The notes under the pieces are model-generated. The model made no database searches and had not been told where the DNA came from. It saw nothing but the letters and a program-made list of their open reading frames with translations. A DNA stretch of 64,000 nucleotides. It comes from Vicingaceae bacterium. GTDB lineage: Bacteria > Bacteroidota > Bacteroidia > Flavobacteriales_E > Vicingaceae. Positions within the stretch are counted from its first letter, which is position 1; each line of letters begins with the position of its first letter. The stretch covers positions 558,001-622,000 of the forward strand of contig JAGYIE010000002.1 in NCBI GenBank assembly GCA_018402765.1. Direction: 5' to 3'. The position numbers were made by a program, and so were the translations under genes. Below, piece after piece: positions 46,778 to 55,495 of this stretch.

Positions 46778-47580
46778 TGGAAAGTTTGAATGTCTCTTAT
46801 TTACAATTGGATTTATATTGGGAGAATTCTCAAGCAAATTTAGACCAGATTGAAGAGCATTTAACAGGTATTGAGAGTGTTGTTGACCTAGTTGTTTTGC
46901 CGGAAATGTTTAATACCGGCTTCTCTATGAGTTCTTCCAAATTAGCTCAATCTATGGATGGAGTATTGGTTAAAGCAATTTCAAAATGGGCGAAACAATA
47001 TGGGTCTGCAATCATAGGAAGTTTTATTTGTCAAGAATATGGGAAATATTTTAATCGATTATTGTTTGTTCATCCCGATGGAAAAATAGAGAAATACGAT
47101 AAGCGACATTTGTTTCGTATGGCAAATGAAGCGGATTACTTTTCTCCCGGAACTGAACGCTTAATAGTGAACTATAAAGGCTGGAGAATTATGCCTTTAG
47201 TGTGTTACGATTTGCGTTTTCCTGTTTGGAGTAGAAATCAGTTTAAATTAGATGTTGAAGGCCACTGTCAGTCTGAATACGATTTGTTAATTTATGTAGC
47301 CAACTGGCCTAAAGCAAGAGTAGGAGCATGGGATAAATTATTACTTGCTAGAGCTATAGAAAATCAAGCCTACGTTATGGGTGTTAACAGAACTGGGTTT
47401 GATGGTAACCATATAGCATATAATGGACATTCCACTGTGATTAATCCAAAGGGCGAATACCTGAACGAACCATTTGAAAGTATGGGTATTCAAACGGCAC
47501 TTTTAAGAAAAGATAGTCTGGAAGAATTTAGTGCTAAATTTCCTGTTGGAAGGGATGCTGATCGGTTTGAATTTCTTTAG
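46777..47580 (+). CDS. Omega-amidase, nitrilase family (YafV-like)
   Basis: The 267-residue C-N hydrolase has the nitrilase triad: Glu in VVLPEMFNTGF, Lys in KYDKRHLF and Cys in PLVCYDLRFP. YafV-type omega-amidases hydrolyse alpha-ketoglutaramate made when glutamine is the amino donor, pulling the transamination forward. Its overlap with the aminotransferase gene matches this partnership. Confidence 0.88.
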   Translation: MESLNVSYLQLDLYWENSQANLDQIEEHLTGIESVVDLVVLPEMFNTGFSMSSSKLAQSMDGVLVKAISKWAKQYGSAIIGSFICQEYGKYFNRLLFVHPDGKIEKYDKRHLFRMANEADYFSPGTERLIVNYKGWRIMPLVCYDLRFPVWSRNQFKLDVEGHCQSEYDLLIYVANWPKARVGAWDKLLLARAIENQAYVMGVNRTGFDGNHIAYNGHSTVINPKGEYLNEPFESMGIQTALLRKDSLEEFSAKFPVGRDADRFEFL

Positions 47581-47587
47581 TTGGTAA

Positions 47588-48151
47588 TTATTTACCATTA
47601 AAATCAGACATTACACGTTGAGTCGCTGCAGTGGTGAATGCTAATACAAATTTTCCTGTCTGCTCTAATCGTTCAGGTAAGGATAATTCTTGATCTTTTG
47701 TCCACTCTCCAAGCACATATTCGACTTGTTGACCTCTACCAAAATCATTTCCTACGCCAAATCTCAATCTACAATAGTTTTGTGTACCTAAAACTTCAGC
47801 AATACTTTTTAGACCGTTATGTCCTCCATCACTGCCTTTTGGTTTTAGACGTAATACACCAAAATCTAATGCAATATCATCCGTTATGATTAAGACTTTG
47901 TCTAACGGAATTTTCTCTTGTTGCATCCAGTAGTTAACAGCTTTTCCACTTAGGTTCATATAGGTAGATGGTTTCAAAAGAATCAACGTTCTTCCTTTGT
48001 GTTTAATTTCGGCACCATCACCTAAACGACTTGTAACAAAAGAAGCACTGGACGCACTTGCTAGTGCATCCAATGCTTTGAATCCAATGTTGTGACGCGT
48101 ATTTTCATACGCTGACCCAATATTTCCTAAACCTACAATGAGGTATTTCAT
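47588..48151 (-). CDS. pth: Peptidyl-tRNA hydrolase
   Basis: Pth frees tRNA from stalled peptidyl-tRNA. The 187-residue protein shows GLGNIG, the catalytic His in NTRHNIGF, KPSTYMNLSG and GSDGGHNGLKSI. It ends a prs-rplY-pth cluster, a linkage kept in many bacteria. Confidence 0.95.
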   Translation of the reverse strand: MKYLIVGLGNIGSAYENTRHNIGFKALDALASASSASFVTSRLGDGAEIKHKGRTLILLKPSTYMNLSGKAVNYWMQQEKIPLDKVLIITDDIALDFGVLRLKPKGSDGGHNGLKSIAEVLGTQNYCRLRFGVGNDFGRGQQVEYVLGEWTKDQELSLPERLEQTGKFVLAFTTAATQRVMSDFNGK

Positions 48152-48167
48152 TGCAAGAAGATTAGTA

Positions 48168-48785
48168 TTATTCAGCAGCTGCTTCAGCCGGAGCTTCAGC
48201 GCCTTCTTCTTCCTCTTCTTCGTCGTCAGTCATAACTGCAACTCTAGAAGTCTTAACTGCTACTACTACTGCGTTTGGAGTATCTAAAAGTTCAACACCC
48301 TCTAAGTTGATGTCTTGAACTTTAATAGACTGACCAATTTTCAGTTTAGTAATGTCTACCTCAACTACATCAGGCATGTTAGCAGGAAGTGCTTTAAGAA
48401 CTAATTTTCTTAATTTATCACTTCTCTTACCACCATTTTTAATACCGATAGAGTTACCTACAACTCTAACTGGAATACCCATAGTCATTAATTTATCTTC
48501 GAAAACTTCGTAGAAATCAATGTGGATAGGCTTGTCAGAAACAGGATGAAACTGAACGTCTCTAATTACTGCTTTAACTTTTTTACCTTCTATGTTTAGT
48601 TCAACTATGTGAACTTCAGGAGTGTTGATTAATTTTCCGAAAGCGATTTCATTGACAGCAATATTGGTGTTGTTTTCTCCACCATAAAGAATACCAGGAA
48701 CTGATCCTTCTTTTCTTATTGAGTTCAATGCGCTTTTCTTTCTTACGCTGTCTCTTACAGAAGCTTCTAACGCTACAGATTTCAT
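48168..48785 (-). CDS. rplY: 50S ribosomal protein bL25, Ctc type
   Basis: The 205-residue long form (Ctc) binds 5S rRNA. The N-terminal L25 domain (R..VPGILYGG) and the TL5-type C-terminal beta domain (VEVDITKLKIGQSIKV) are clear, followed by a very acidic Glu/Ala tail (about 185-205) of low complexity. It lies 36 bases after prs and 16 before pth. Confidence 0.93.
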   Translation of the reverse strand: MKSVALEASVRDSVRKKSALNSIRKEGSVPGILYGGENNTNIAVNEIAFGKLINTPEVHIVELNIEGKKVKAVIRDVQFHPVSDKPIHIDFYEVFEDKLMTMGIPVRVVGNSIGIKNGGKRSDKLRKLVLKALPANMPDVVEVDITKLKIGQSIKVQDINLEGVELLDTPNAVVVAVKTSRVAVMTDDEEEEEEGAEAPAEAAAE

Positions 48786-48821
48786 TTTTCTATTATTTAC
48801 TAAAAACGTTTATACTACTTT

Positions 48822-49754
48822 TTAAAAAATAAAGTATCCACTTATTGATTCATAGTTGTGAACCTTATAGATCACTTTTGCGAATAAATCAGCTACCGTC
48901 AATACTTTTATCTTTTTACTTTCATTCTTGAGCGGAATAGTGTCGGTGACGATTAATTCCGTAAGCCTTGAATTTTCTATTCTATTATATGCTTCCCCTG
49001 ATAAGATGGCATGCGTGCAAAAAGCCCTTACACTATTTGCGCCTTTTTCCATCATGATATCAGCTGCTTTTGTTAATGTTCCTGCAGTATCAATCATGTC
49101 ATCGACCAATAATACATCTTTACCTTCAACATCTCCAATTAAAAACATCTGTTCGATTTTGTTAGCTTCTTTTCGTTGCTTGTAACAAACAACTACTTCG
49201 GTTTTTAGATGCTTTGCGTAGGCATAAGCTCTCTTAGAACCGCCCATATCTGGCGATGCCATAATAAGATTTGGAAGATTTAATTCTTTAATGAAAGGAA
49301 TTGAAATTGCCGAAGCAAATAAGTGATCTACAGGCACCTCAAAGAATCCTTGTATTTGGTCTGCGTGTAAATCCATTGTCATTACTCTGGTTACACCTGC
49401 TGCTGTAAGCATATTCGCTACTAACTTCGAACCAATTGGTACTCTGGGTGAATCTTTTCTATCCTGACGGGCAAATCCGAAATATGGAATAACTGCAACA
49501 ATTCTTCTTGCTGAAGCTCTTTTTGCTGCATCAACCATCAATAATAACTCAAATAAGTTATCAGTCGGAGGCACAGTGCTTTGAATAATAAAAACATCAG
49601 CCCCTCTCACAGATTCCTCTAATGAAGGCTGAAACTCTCCATCGCTAAAAGTGCTTATGGATGCTTTACCTAAATCAACTCCATAGCTCTTAGCTATTTT
49701 GGTAGCTAAGTCTTTGGTAGCGGCTCCTGAAAAGATTTTTACTTTTGATGACAT
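48822..49754 (-). CDS. prs: Ribose-phosphate pyrophosphokinase
   Basis: The 310-residue enzyme makes PRPP from ribose 5-phosphate and ATP for purine, pyrimidine, His and Trp synthesis. Signatures include FSDGEFQP, YFGFARQDRK, DLHADQIQGFF and the PRPP loop VDDMIDTAGTL. A promoter with TTG-N20-TAAATTTG lies 38 bases upstream. Confidence 0.95.
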   Translation of the reverse strand: MSSKVKIFSGAATKDLATKIAKSYGVDLGKASISTFSDGEFQPSLEESVRGADVFIIQSTVPPTDNLFELLLMVDAAKRASARRIVAVIPYFGFARQDRKDSPRVPIGSKLVANMLTAAGVTRVMTMDLHADQIQGFFEVPVDHLFASAISIPFIKELNLPNLIMASPDMGGSKRAYAYAKHLKTEVVVCYKQRKEANKIEQMFLIGDVEGKDVLLVDDMIDTAGTLTKAADIMMEKGANSVRAFCTHAILSGEAYNRIENSRLTELIVTDTIPLKNESKKIKVLTVADLFAKVIYKVHNYESISGYFIF

Positions 49755-49791
49755 CGTATTATTCCTGCTTTTGTGCTCATTAAAGGGGGTG

Positions 49792-49822
49792 CAAATTTAT
49801 TAAATTAATTAAAGCATCACAA
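49792..49822 (-). promoter_or_regulatory. Promoter of prs-rplY-pth
   Basis: On the minus strand TTG (49820-49822), 20-base spacer, TAAATTTG (49792-49799). Same spacing as the sdh promoter. Confidence 0.7.
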
Positions 49823-49919
49823 AAAATTCCCATTTGTTTATAAACTTTTTTTCAAAAAGGTTTCTCCGAGTCAAAAGTATTGAATAATTTCGCAGCCTGT
49901 TTGAGTGCAAACTCATCAT

Positions 49920-50001
49920 GCCCGGATGGCGGAATTGGTAGACGCGCTGGTCTCAAACACCTGTGCCTTCGGGCGTGCCGGTTCGACTCCGGCTCCGGGT
50001 A
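49920..50001 (+). tRNA. tRNA-Leu (CAA)
   Basis: An 82-nt class II tRNA: acceptor GCCCGGA/TCCGGGT, long variable arm TGCCTTCGGGCGT, T-arm GCCGGTTCGACTCCGGC, discriminator A, CCA not encoded. The anticodon loop CTCAAAC gives CAA. The anticodon stem CTGGT/ACCTG has a U-U mismatch at the second pair (28-42). A -7-like TAATTTCG lies at 49885-49892. It marks the left edge of the accessory region to 55.5 kb. Confidence 0.92.
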
Positions 50002-50004
50002 CAT

Positions 50005-50036
50005 AAAGCTTAGCTGTTCTCACAGCTAAGCTTTTT
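50005..50036 (+). terminator. Terminator after tRNA-Leu
   Basis: Perfect 13-base arms AAAGCTTAGCTGT and ACAGCTAAGCTTT with loop TCTC, followed by T. Confidence 0.85.
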
Positions 50037-50257
50037 AATTTTCGTCTTGTTTAAATTCAGTACCTTATATATAGCCATTTGTAGTTCGATTTTTCAATAT
50101 CAATTCTCTTTAAAACACACGAGCAAATAATAATCTACTGATAATTAACTATTTGTGCTGGTTCGACACTACTTTCAGGTTGAAGGATAGTGAGTTAGTC
50201 GTAAGTGGCTAATAGTTAACTTCTTGAGATATATTCGTCTATTAGAATTTTTTAAAT

Positions 50258-52520
50258 TTAAGCCACATTTTTATTGATTTTATTTAAAAGCGTAACATCT
50301 TTATTCCAATTGGACAAATGAATTTCATAACTTTTTTGGGTTTTAATGATTCTTAAAATATGCGGAGAGCCATTTCTAATCGTTTCTGTTTTTAAATCTA
50401 CTTTTTCGTTTAATATGGCGTTTTCCATTCGTGTACGATCTGATTGAGGTTTTTTGAAATCAAATATTTCCTCAACAGCGGAATCCATGAAGTTTTTCAA
50501 TATACTCCACATGGCTTTATCTTTTGGTTTCTCTGGGATTGATCGCTTCCAATCACCTGGATACTGTGGTTTGCTGTTTACACGTTTTTGGAGGTATGTC
50601 TGGCAAAAATGCAAGAATTTATCCTTGAGTATGGAAGGATTTTTATGTTCTAATAAATGAGGAGTAAAAATATCGTGGATGTATTCCCATTTTAACGCTT
50701 TAACGATTGCATTATAAATTCTTTCCACCCATTGGTTTTTATCCGATTCAATTTGGTCATTTTCAATGAATAATTCGATAGCATTTAAAGAATCAATTTC
50801 TGTTTCTATCTTCATTAAATTGGCAAGCGTAGCAGAAGGTAAAGCAGGATTTTTCAATTTTTCGAAATAATCAGGCAACATCTTAATTTGTTCAAGTGCT
50901 AAATGATTCGTTTTTGAATTCATTTTCATGGAACAAATCATTTCCGACAATTTTTCTATTGTTTTTTGTTTCATTTCTTGAGTAAACTTCACGAATAATT
51001 CTCTGCAAGTGTTTTCTGGTAAAAATTCCAGTATTTTTTGCCAGCAATCAGTATCAATACGAACTAATAACAACTGCAATTGATGGAGATTAATATGCAG
51101 CAACAATGTGGCGTTCTTTTGTTGAATCAGCCAATCTATAATCGCATTGTAATTGGCTTTATTTCCTAATCTACTGTCAGAAATAGTATTTGAAATAAGA
51201 TGATTAATGCAATCAATTTCATCCTTGGAGGCTGTGCCTGTTAGATTAAAATAATTGATCCATTCCAGGATTGTTTCTATTGACTGATTCGGTAAAAGTT
51301 GGGCATTTTGTTCTGGTGTCCAAATCGCTACAGCTCCATAATGATACCAATGCATAACATCCGGCCCATAGTTCCCCATATATCCGGTTGACTCTTTAAT
51401 AATTGGTTTATCGTCTTTGAGTTGAAAGGACGTTATGAGGTCGGTTTCTTCAAAATCCAATCGGTCTAACAGGGGTAAATCACTTTCTAACCAATATTCA
51501 ATGGTAAGCTTTCATCATGTACTTCCCCCATCTCAGTGCAGTCATCCTCGTTTGAATTATATCGATCATATCCCCAATTATCGTATTCAGGCGAACCTTC
51601 TAAAAATGAAGTCACCAAACACATTTTTGCGTAACATCCCATTTTTTGTGCCGCACTCAGAAGAATTTGAGCCTTATATCGATCATTCAATTTTAAGTTT
51701 TCATAAGAGAAATTCTCTGGCGTATATTGATGTCCTAAAAGAATAATATGCGGCTGATTGACAGTGTGTTCTGTAAAAATATCGACCAGTTCATGTACCT
51801 GCTTATGAAACGATTGAATTTCTATTTTTACTTCGGTTGATTTTTGAATAAGATTATACGCTAAACAAATTCTATGACCCGAAGTAAGTGGTTTTACTTC
51901 GTGATCGCAATCCGTATAAAATGCAGCAAACTGAATACTATAGTCGTTCATTCCGCTAGAAAAGTCAGCAACAACTTCTTCCCCACCAAAACTTACCACA
52001 AGCTCTCCTCCTGTAAATTTTGAAGGCAGGTTAACGATCAACGAACCAAACATTCCTTTCTCTTTTTCTGTGTCTTTGTGCGGTAAAAAGAAGTCTCCTT
52101 CTTCATATATGAGTAACTTATATAAGTTGGCTTCAATAATATAGTTTTCTAAGCCTAAATCGTGCTTTATACTGCTAATGATATTATTAAGAAGCGTGTC
52201 CCATTTTGGGTTATTCAAACTAATTCGATCCGCATCTATTTCCCAAGCACTTCTCACTTTGTCATCAAGAATGGTTGCCCTCCCTTTCCCAAAAGGAGCT
52301 TTATGAGCTGTTTAATTAAATCTTTCGCTTGAAGTTCTGATAATGGAAAAGAAACTTCATTAACTTTATCAATCATCAATCCAGGTAAAACAAAATCAGT
52401 GGATTTAATACTTGTGAATTTGCCAGTCCCTTTCACATGTTGTAAACACTTAAGTATATCGGTTTGAAGTGGAGTCATAAGAAATAATTTATTTTTAACA
52501 TATTGATCAATAAAAGCCAA
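50258..52520 (-). pseudogene. 2OG-Fe(II) oxygenase gene broken by two frameshifts
   Basis: Three consecutive minus-strand frames (52254-52520, 51487-52257, 50258-51460) together read as one protein of about 750 residues. The middle piece holds a prolyl-4-hydroxylase-like 2-oxoglutarate/Fe(II) domain: His and Asp ligands in FLPHKDTEKEKG, distal His in DCDHEVKPL, and the 2OG-binding Arg in SGHRICL. Reading past the ends shows the breaks. Near 52305-52310 the frame slips so that APFGKGRATILDDK continues into RSAWEID; near 51508-51514 one base is missing from an A-run, after which TIEYWLESDLPLLDRL leads into DFEETDL. Each fits a single-base deletion. The true start is probably the MTPLQTDIL Met, since the first codons come from the neighbouring repeat. 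Confidence 0.75.
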
Positions 52521-52554
52521 AATAGTAATAAAATATCTGTTTTGGCTTTTATTA
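52509..52554. repeat. 46-bp palindromic repeat, left copy (ATPase 3' end)
   Basis: AATAAAAGCCAAA (52509-52521), a 19-base centre containing TAGTAA, and TTTGGCTTTTATTA (52541-52554). The arms are perfect inverted repeats. Its last three bases are the TAA stop of the ATPase gene, and its other arm overlaps the first codons of the oxygenase frame. Confidence 0.85.
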
Positions 52555-53970
52555 ACACAAGAATAGATCTTTTATAGTTAGACTGTTCTGAATATGCTGT
52601 TTGCTGTATTCATTTTCATTTAAGCCATAGGTAGAAATAAAAGTAATGAACACGCTTTTTCTTGTTTTGGTTGACTCGGTAAAGAGATTGAGCTTATTTA
52701 TGAGTTCTTCCGAATATTTTTTGTCCAGTGTAAATGGGGCATTGTAAAATTTGATTTCACATAAATTGATTACATTATCATCGCGATCGATTAATAAATC
52801 AATTTGCGCTCCATTATCTTTGTTTTTTTCAATCCAGTTGCCACTTGTAGAGTTAATTCCGGCTATTTTTAAACCTTCTTTAATTTGTTCAATGTGTTTA
52901 ATGCATATTGTTTCAAAAGTATATCCTGCCCAGGATTTGAAAGAAGGATCTTTTTGAAGTTTGTTCCATATTCCATTTTTTGAAGGTTTACTTTTTTCTA
53001 TGTATTTGATGTAAAAACTAGAATATTCATCCGTTAGTCGGTACAAAGCGTTTTTGTTTCCTTGATAAGGCGTATAATGTTCGATAAAACCCGATTCTTC
53101 CAATTCATTTAGCGTACGTGTGATGTTACCACCCGAAGGTAACTTACTTTTCTTTAGAAGTTCCGTACGAGTTAATCCTTTTCGGATTCCTGCCAGTGTT
53201 CTTATGATTGTTTCATGATTATCAATCTGGTCAAAAAGAGAAGCAAAAACATTGTTGAATTCATGTCTTAGAAAACCATCTTTTTCAAAACATAATCTAT
53301 CAATTGCCTGAACTGCGCTTTCCCCAGAATTGATCTTCTGAAGATAGTGAGGTATACCTCCCATTGCCATATAGAGTTGTAAAATATCATATTGGGTGAG
53401 CTTGACATGATTGGTTTTAAGCAATTCCGATGTTTGAGCTAAATTAAAGGGGTTGACTCTGATTTTATCCGTTAATCGATTATGCAAACCTCCTTTGTCT
53501 CTGATTATTTTGTTTATCATATAGGCAGCAGCAGAGCCACAGATTACCACAACAAGATCATTTCTTTTTGTAGCGTAACTGTTCCAAAAATTATCAAAAG
53601 CTTTAAGGAAACTGGATTTATTATTATCCAGCCATGGAAATTCATCTATAAAAAGTACTTTCTTTTTGTCTTGTGTTAGTGTATCACAATAATCTTTTAA
53701 TTGTTGAAAAGCCTCTATCCAGCTTGTGGGTGTTTTTAATTTTTTCTTTGTGTAATTGTATAGAGTCAGCTTAAACAGTTTGAGATGTTCTTTTGCCGAT
53801 GCTTTATACATTCCTACCAATTCAAACCGAATATACTTTTCGTATGTTTTTCTGATCAAAAAAGTTTTACCCACTCTTCGTCTTCCGTAAACAACGATTA
53901 GTTCTGACTGATGACTTTTTAAAGCGTTTTCAAGAATTTTTTTCTCTTTTTCCCTTCCGACTAGTTTCAT
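52552..53970 (-). CDS. AAA ATPase with C-terminal DUF234 nuclease-like domain
   Basis: The 472-residue protein belongs to the predicted archaeal-type AAA ATPases (COG1672-like). Walker A is GRRRVGKT (29-36), Walker B VLFIDEFPWL near 110, sensor VVVICGSAAAYM near 150. A winged-helix region (TRTELLKKS, GGNITRTLNELEESGFI) follows, then a C-terminal DUF234-type domain with a PD-(D/E)XK-like core (GAQIDLLIDR, LCEIKFYNAP). The family's role is unknown; many copies are accessory and of archaeal affinity. It is flanked on both sides by a 46-bp palindromic repeat that likely also overlaps its promoter. Confidence 0.82.
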   Translation of the reverse strand: MKLVGREKEKKILENALKSHQSELIVVYGRRRVGKTFLIRKTYEKYIRFELVGMYKASAKEHLKLFKLTLYNYTKKKLKTPTSWIEAFQQLKDYCDTLTQDKKKVLFIDEFPWLDNNKSSFLKAFDNFWNSYATKRNDLVVVICGSAAAYMINKIIRDKGGLHNRLTDKIRVNPFNLAQTSELLKTNHVKLTQYDILQLYMAMGGIPHYLQKINSGESAVQAIDRLCFEKDGFLRHEFNNVFASLFDQIDNHETIIRTLAGIRKGLTRTELLKKSKLPSGGNITRTLNELEESGFIEHYTPYQGNKNALYRLTDEYSSFYIKYIEKSKPSKNGIWNKLQKDPSFKSWAGYTFETICIKHIEQIKEGLKIAGINSTSGNWIEKNKDNGAQIDLLIDRDDNVINLCEIKFYNAPFTLDKKYSEELINKLNLFTESTKTRKSVFITFISTYGLNENEYSKQHIQNSLTIKDLFLC

Positions 53971-53982
53971 TTATATTATATT

Positions 53983-54028
53983 AATAAAAGCCAAATGTAG
54001 TAAAAAAAATATAATTTGGCTTTTATTA
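53983..54028. repeat. 46-bp palindromic repeat, right copy (ATPase 5' end)
   Basis: AATAAAAGCCAAA (53983-53995), a 19-base centre containing TAGTAA, TTTGGCTTTTATTA (54015-54028). Same length, orientation and layout as 52509-52554; the centres differ at several bases while the arms are identical. Confidence 0.85.
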
Positions 54029-54160
54029 GCCTTGTTTTTGTAGTGAGTATTAATAATACTATCTTCATTAAAGAGATACCCCAATATATTTTGAGTGCCC
54101 TATTATTAGCTCGCAATCCTGCATAATAAAGTTCGATATTTGTCGGGTTCCTTGTACATT

Positions 54161-54187
54161 AAATCACCTTTAGAAATTAGGTGATTT
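54161..54187. terminator. Hairpin downstream of unknown gene
   Basis: AAATCACCT and AGGTGATTT pair around a nine-base loop, 35 bases past the end of the 54222-55037 gene; A/T-rich on both sides. Confidence 0.6.
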
Positions 54188-54221
54188 TCTGGTTTCTTTT
54201 TTATGATAAAACGTAATCTTC

Positions 54222-55037
54222 TTAGTAATTTTCAATGAAAAATGTATCAAACCTTGGGTAGTTTAATTTTTGGCTCAAATTGATAGCTTTCATTTTGGAC
54301 GTGTTATCACTATTGACTTTCCAATACAATAGATAATAAAAGAATGATAAAAATGACTTGTAACTTAATCTTAAGCTATCTAAGTTTATATCACTTATTA
54401 GCTCCTTCGTTTTAATTATGTTTCCGTTTTTATAATAGAAAGATGCCTGAAAAATTTGATAAACACACAAGTAATTCACCCAGTACTCATCAATTAATTT
54501 CAAAAACTTAGAAAATTCACGATTGATGTCATTAAAATGATAAAAATTCGAAGTAATTATACTCGCCACCATTATTTCATAAAAAAAGGCGGGTGAAAAG
54601 TGAACTTTACAGCTCATTATACTTTCTATTGAGGAGTTATGCTGATACAATGGAAGTGAGAATAACCGTCCTTTCAATACCGGATGGATCATTGTGTCGT
54701 TGATATCCATATCAATATGACCTAAATCTTCTCTTTTATTGAGATAATCTTGCAAAACCTTCAAAGCCCTTTTAAAGTAAAGTTGAGACGGATTTGCTAA
54801 ATGCCTTTCTTTTATAAATTGACCGTAAAATCCATTTAAACTTGAATAATCAACAAAGCTCTCAAATATTATTTCATTTATAAATTGAACTTTGAATAGT
54901 TTTTTAAGTTGATGATTAGGGAACCTTGTAGAGCGAAAAATAATGCCAATAGAGTTTCCAACATATAATTTTTCTGCAAAAGCCAATTCTTTCGGTTCTA
55001 GCTCCAACTGATTAAATACCGCGATTAAAAGTAACAC
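54222..55037 (-). CDS. Unrecognised protein, possibly 5'-truncated
   Basis: The 271-residue product starts at a GTG (55037) with no ATG available; the frame stays open 24 codons further upstream to a TAG. I recognise no family. It is rich in Phe, Tyr, Ile and Leu, probably all-helical, with no signal peptide or clear membrane segment. Its start abuts the broken TRIC gene, so it may itself be a fragment brought in by the rearrangement that truncated that gene. Confidence 0.45.
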   Translation of the reverse strand: MLLLIAVFNQLELEPKELAFAEKLYVGNSIGIIFRSTRFPNHQLKKLFKVQFINEIIFESFVDYSSLNGFYGQFIKERHLANPSQLYFKRALKVLQDYLNKREDLGHIDMDINDTMIHPVLKGRLFSLPLYQHNSSIESIMSCKVHFSPAFFYEIMVASIITSNFYHFNDINREFSKFLKLIDEYWVNYLCVYQIFQASFYYKNGNIIKTKELISDINLDSLRLSYKSFLSFFYYLLYWKVNSDNTSKMKAINLSQKLNYPRFDTFFIENY

Positions 55038-55130
55038 ATCATTACTTGCTAAGAAAAATCTAGCTGTATCGATTATATGTAAGCTCCCCCAAAACTAGTA
55101 CGGTTTAAAAATAGAAAAATAATAACTTAA

Positions 55131-55493
55131 AAAGCAAATACTCGAATTGCGAAAAACCCTCTTTTTTTTGATACTGTAGGTATTGGAGTCTTTACTATAT
55201 TGGGTTTGCAAAAAGCGTTAATTTTAGATTTAAGTCCAATAGCCGCTGTTTTAATGGGTACTTTTTCTGCTGTTCTAGTTGGAGTGATGCGTGAAACCCT
55301 AGTGAATGATATACCGCTAATTTTTAGAAACGAAATTTACGCAACTGCTTGTATTATTGGTGCTAGTGTCTTTCTTATTTTACAAGAAGTTGGCCTTATT
55401 TTTGAATTAAATGCAGGAATTACTATTTCTATAATCATTATAATCAGGCTACTTTCAGTAAAGTATAAGGTCGGTTTGCCTAAGATTAAATAG
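55131..55493 (+). pseudogene. C-terminal half of a TRIC/YicG-family channel
   Basis: The frame is open from 55131 (TAA at 55128) to TAG at 55491-55493 and encodes FFDTVGIGVFTILGLQKAL, then SPIAAVLMGTFSAVLVG, and MRETLVNDIPLIFRNEIYA, the second repeat of the UPF0126/TRIC (YicG-like) family of small cation or glycine channels. Family members have about 200 residues and seven membrane segments; the first half is missing and nothing upstream supplies it. It ends two bases before the convergent dehydrogenase stop. Confidence 0.75.
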
Positions 55494-55495
55494 GG

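Larger units (their letters stand above)
52509..54028 (-). mobile_element. Candidate repeat-bracketed ATPase cassette
   Basis: One AAA ATPase gene fills the space between two directly repeated copies of a 46-bp palindrome. The right copy ends 12 bases from the ATG and the left copy supplies the stop codon, so almost nothing else is inside. It sits among broken genes beside a tRNA. I infer a mobile or recombining unit; no transposase is encoded, so movement would need help in trans or act through the ATPase's own nuclease-like domain. Confidence 0.4.

Noticed and set aside
50160-50190. GGTTCGA motif like a tRNA T-arm, possible attachment site
   Set aside because: Only seven bases match the tRNA-Leu 3' end; the flanks do not, so no att duplication is supported.
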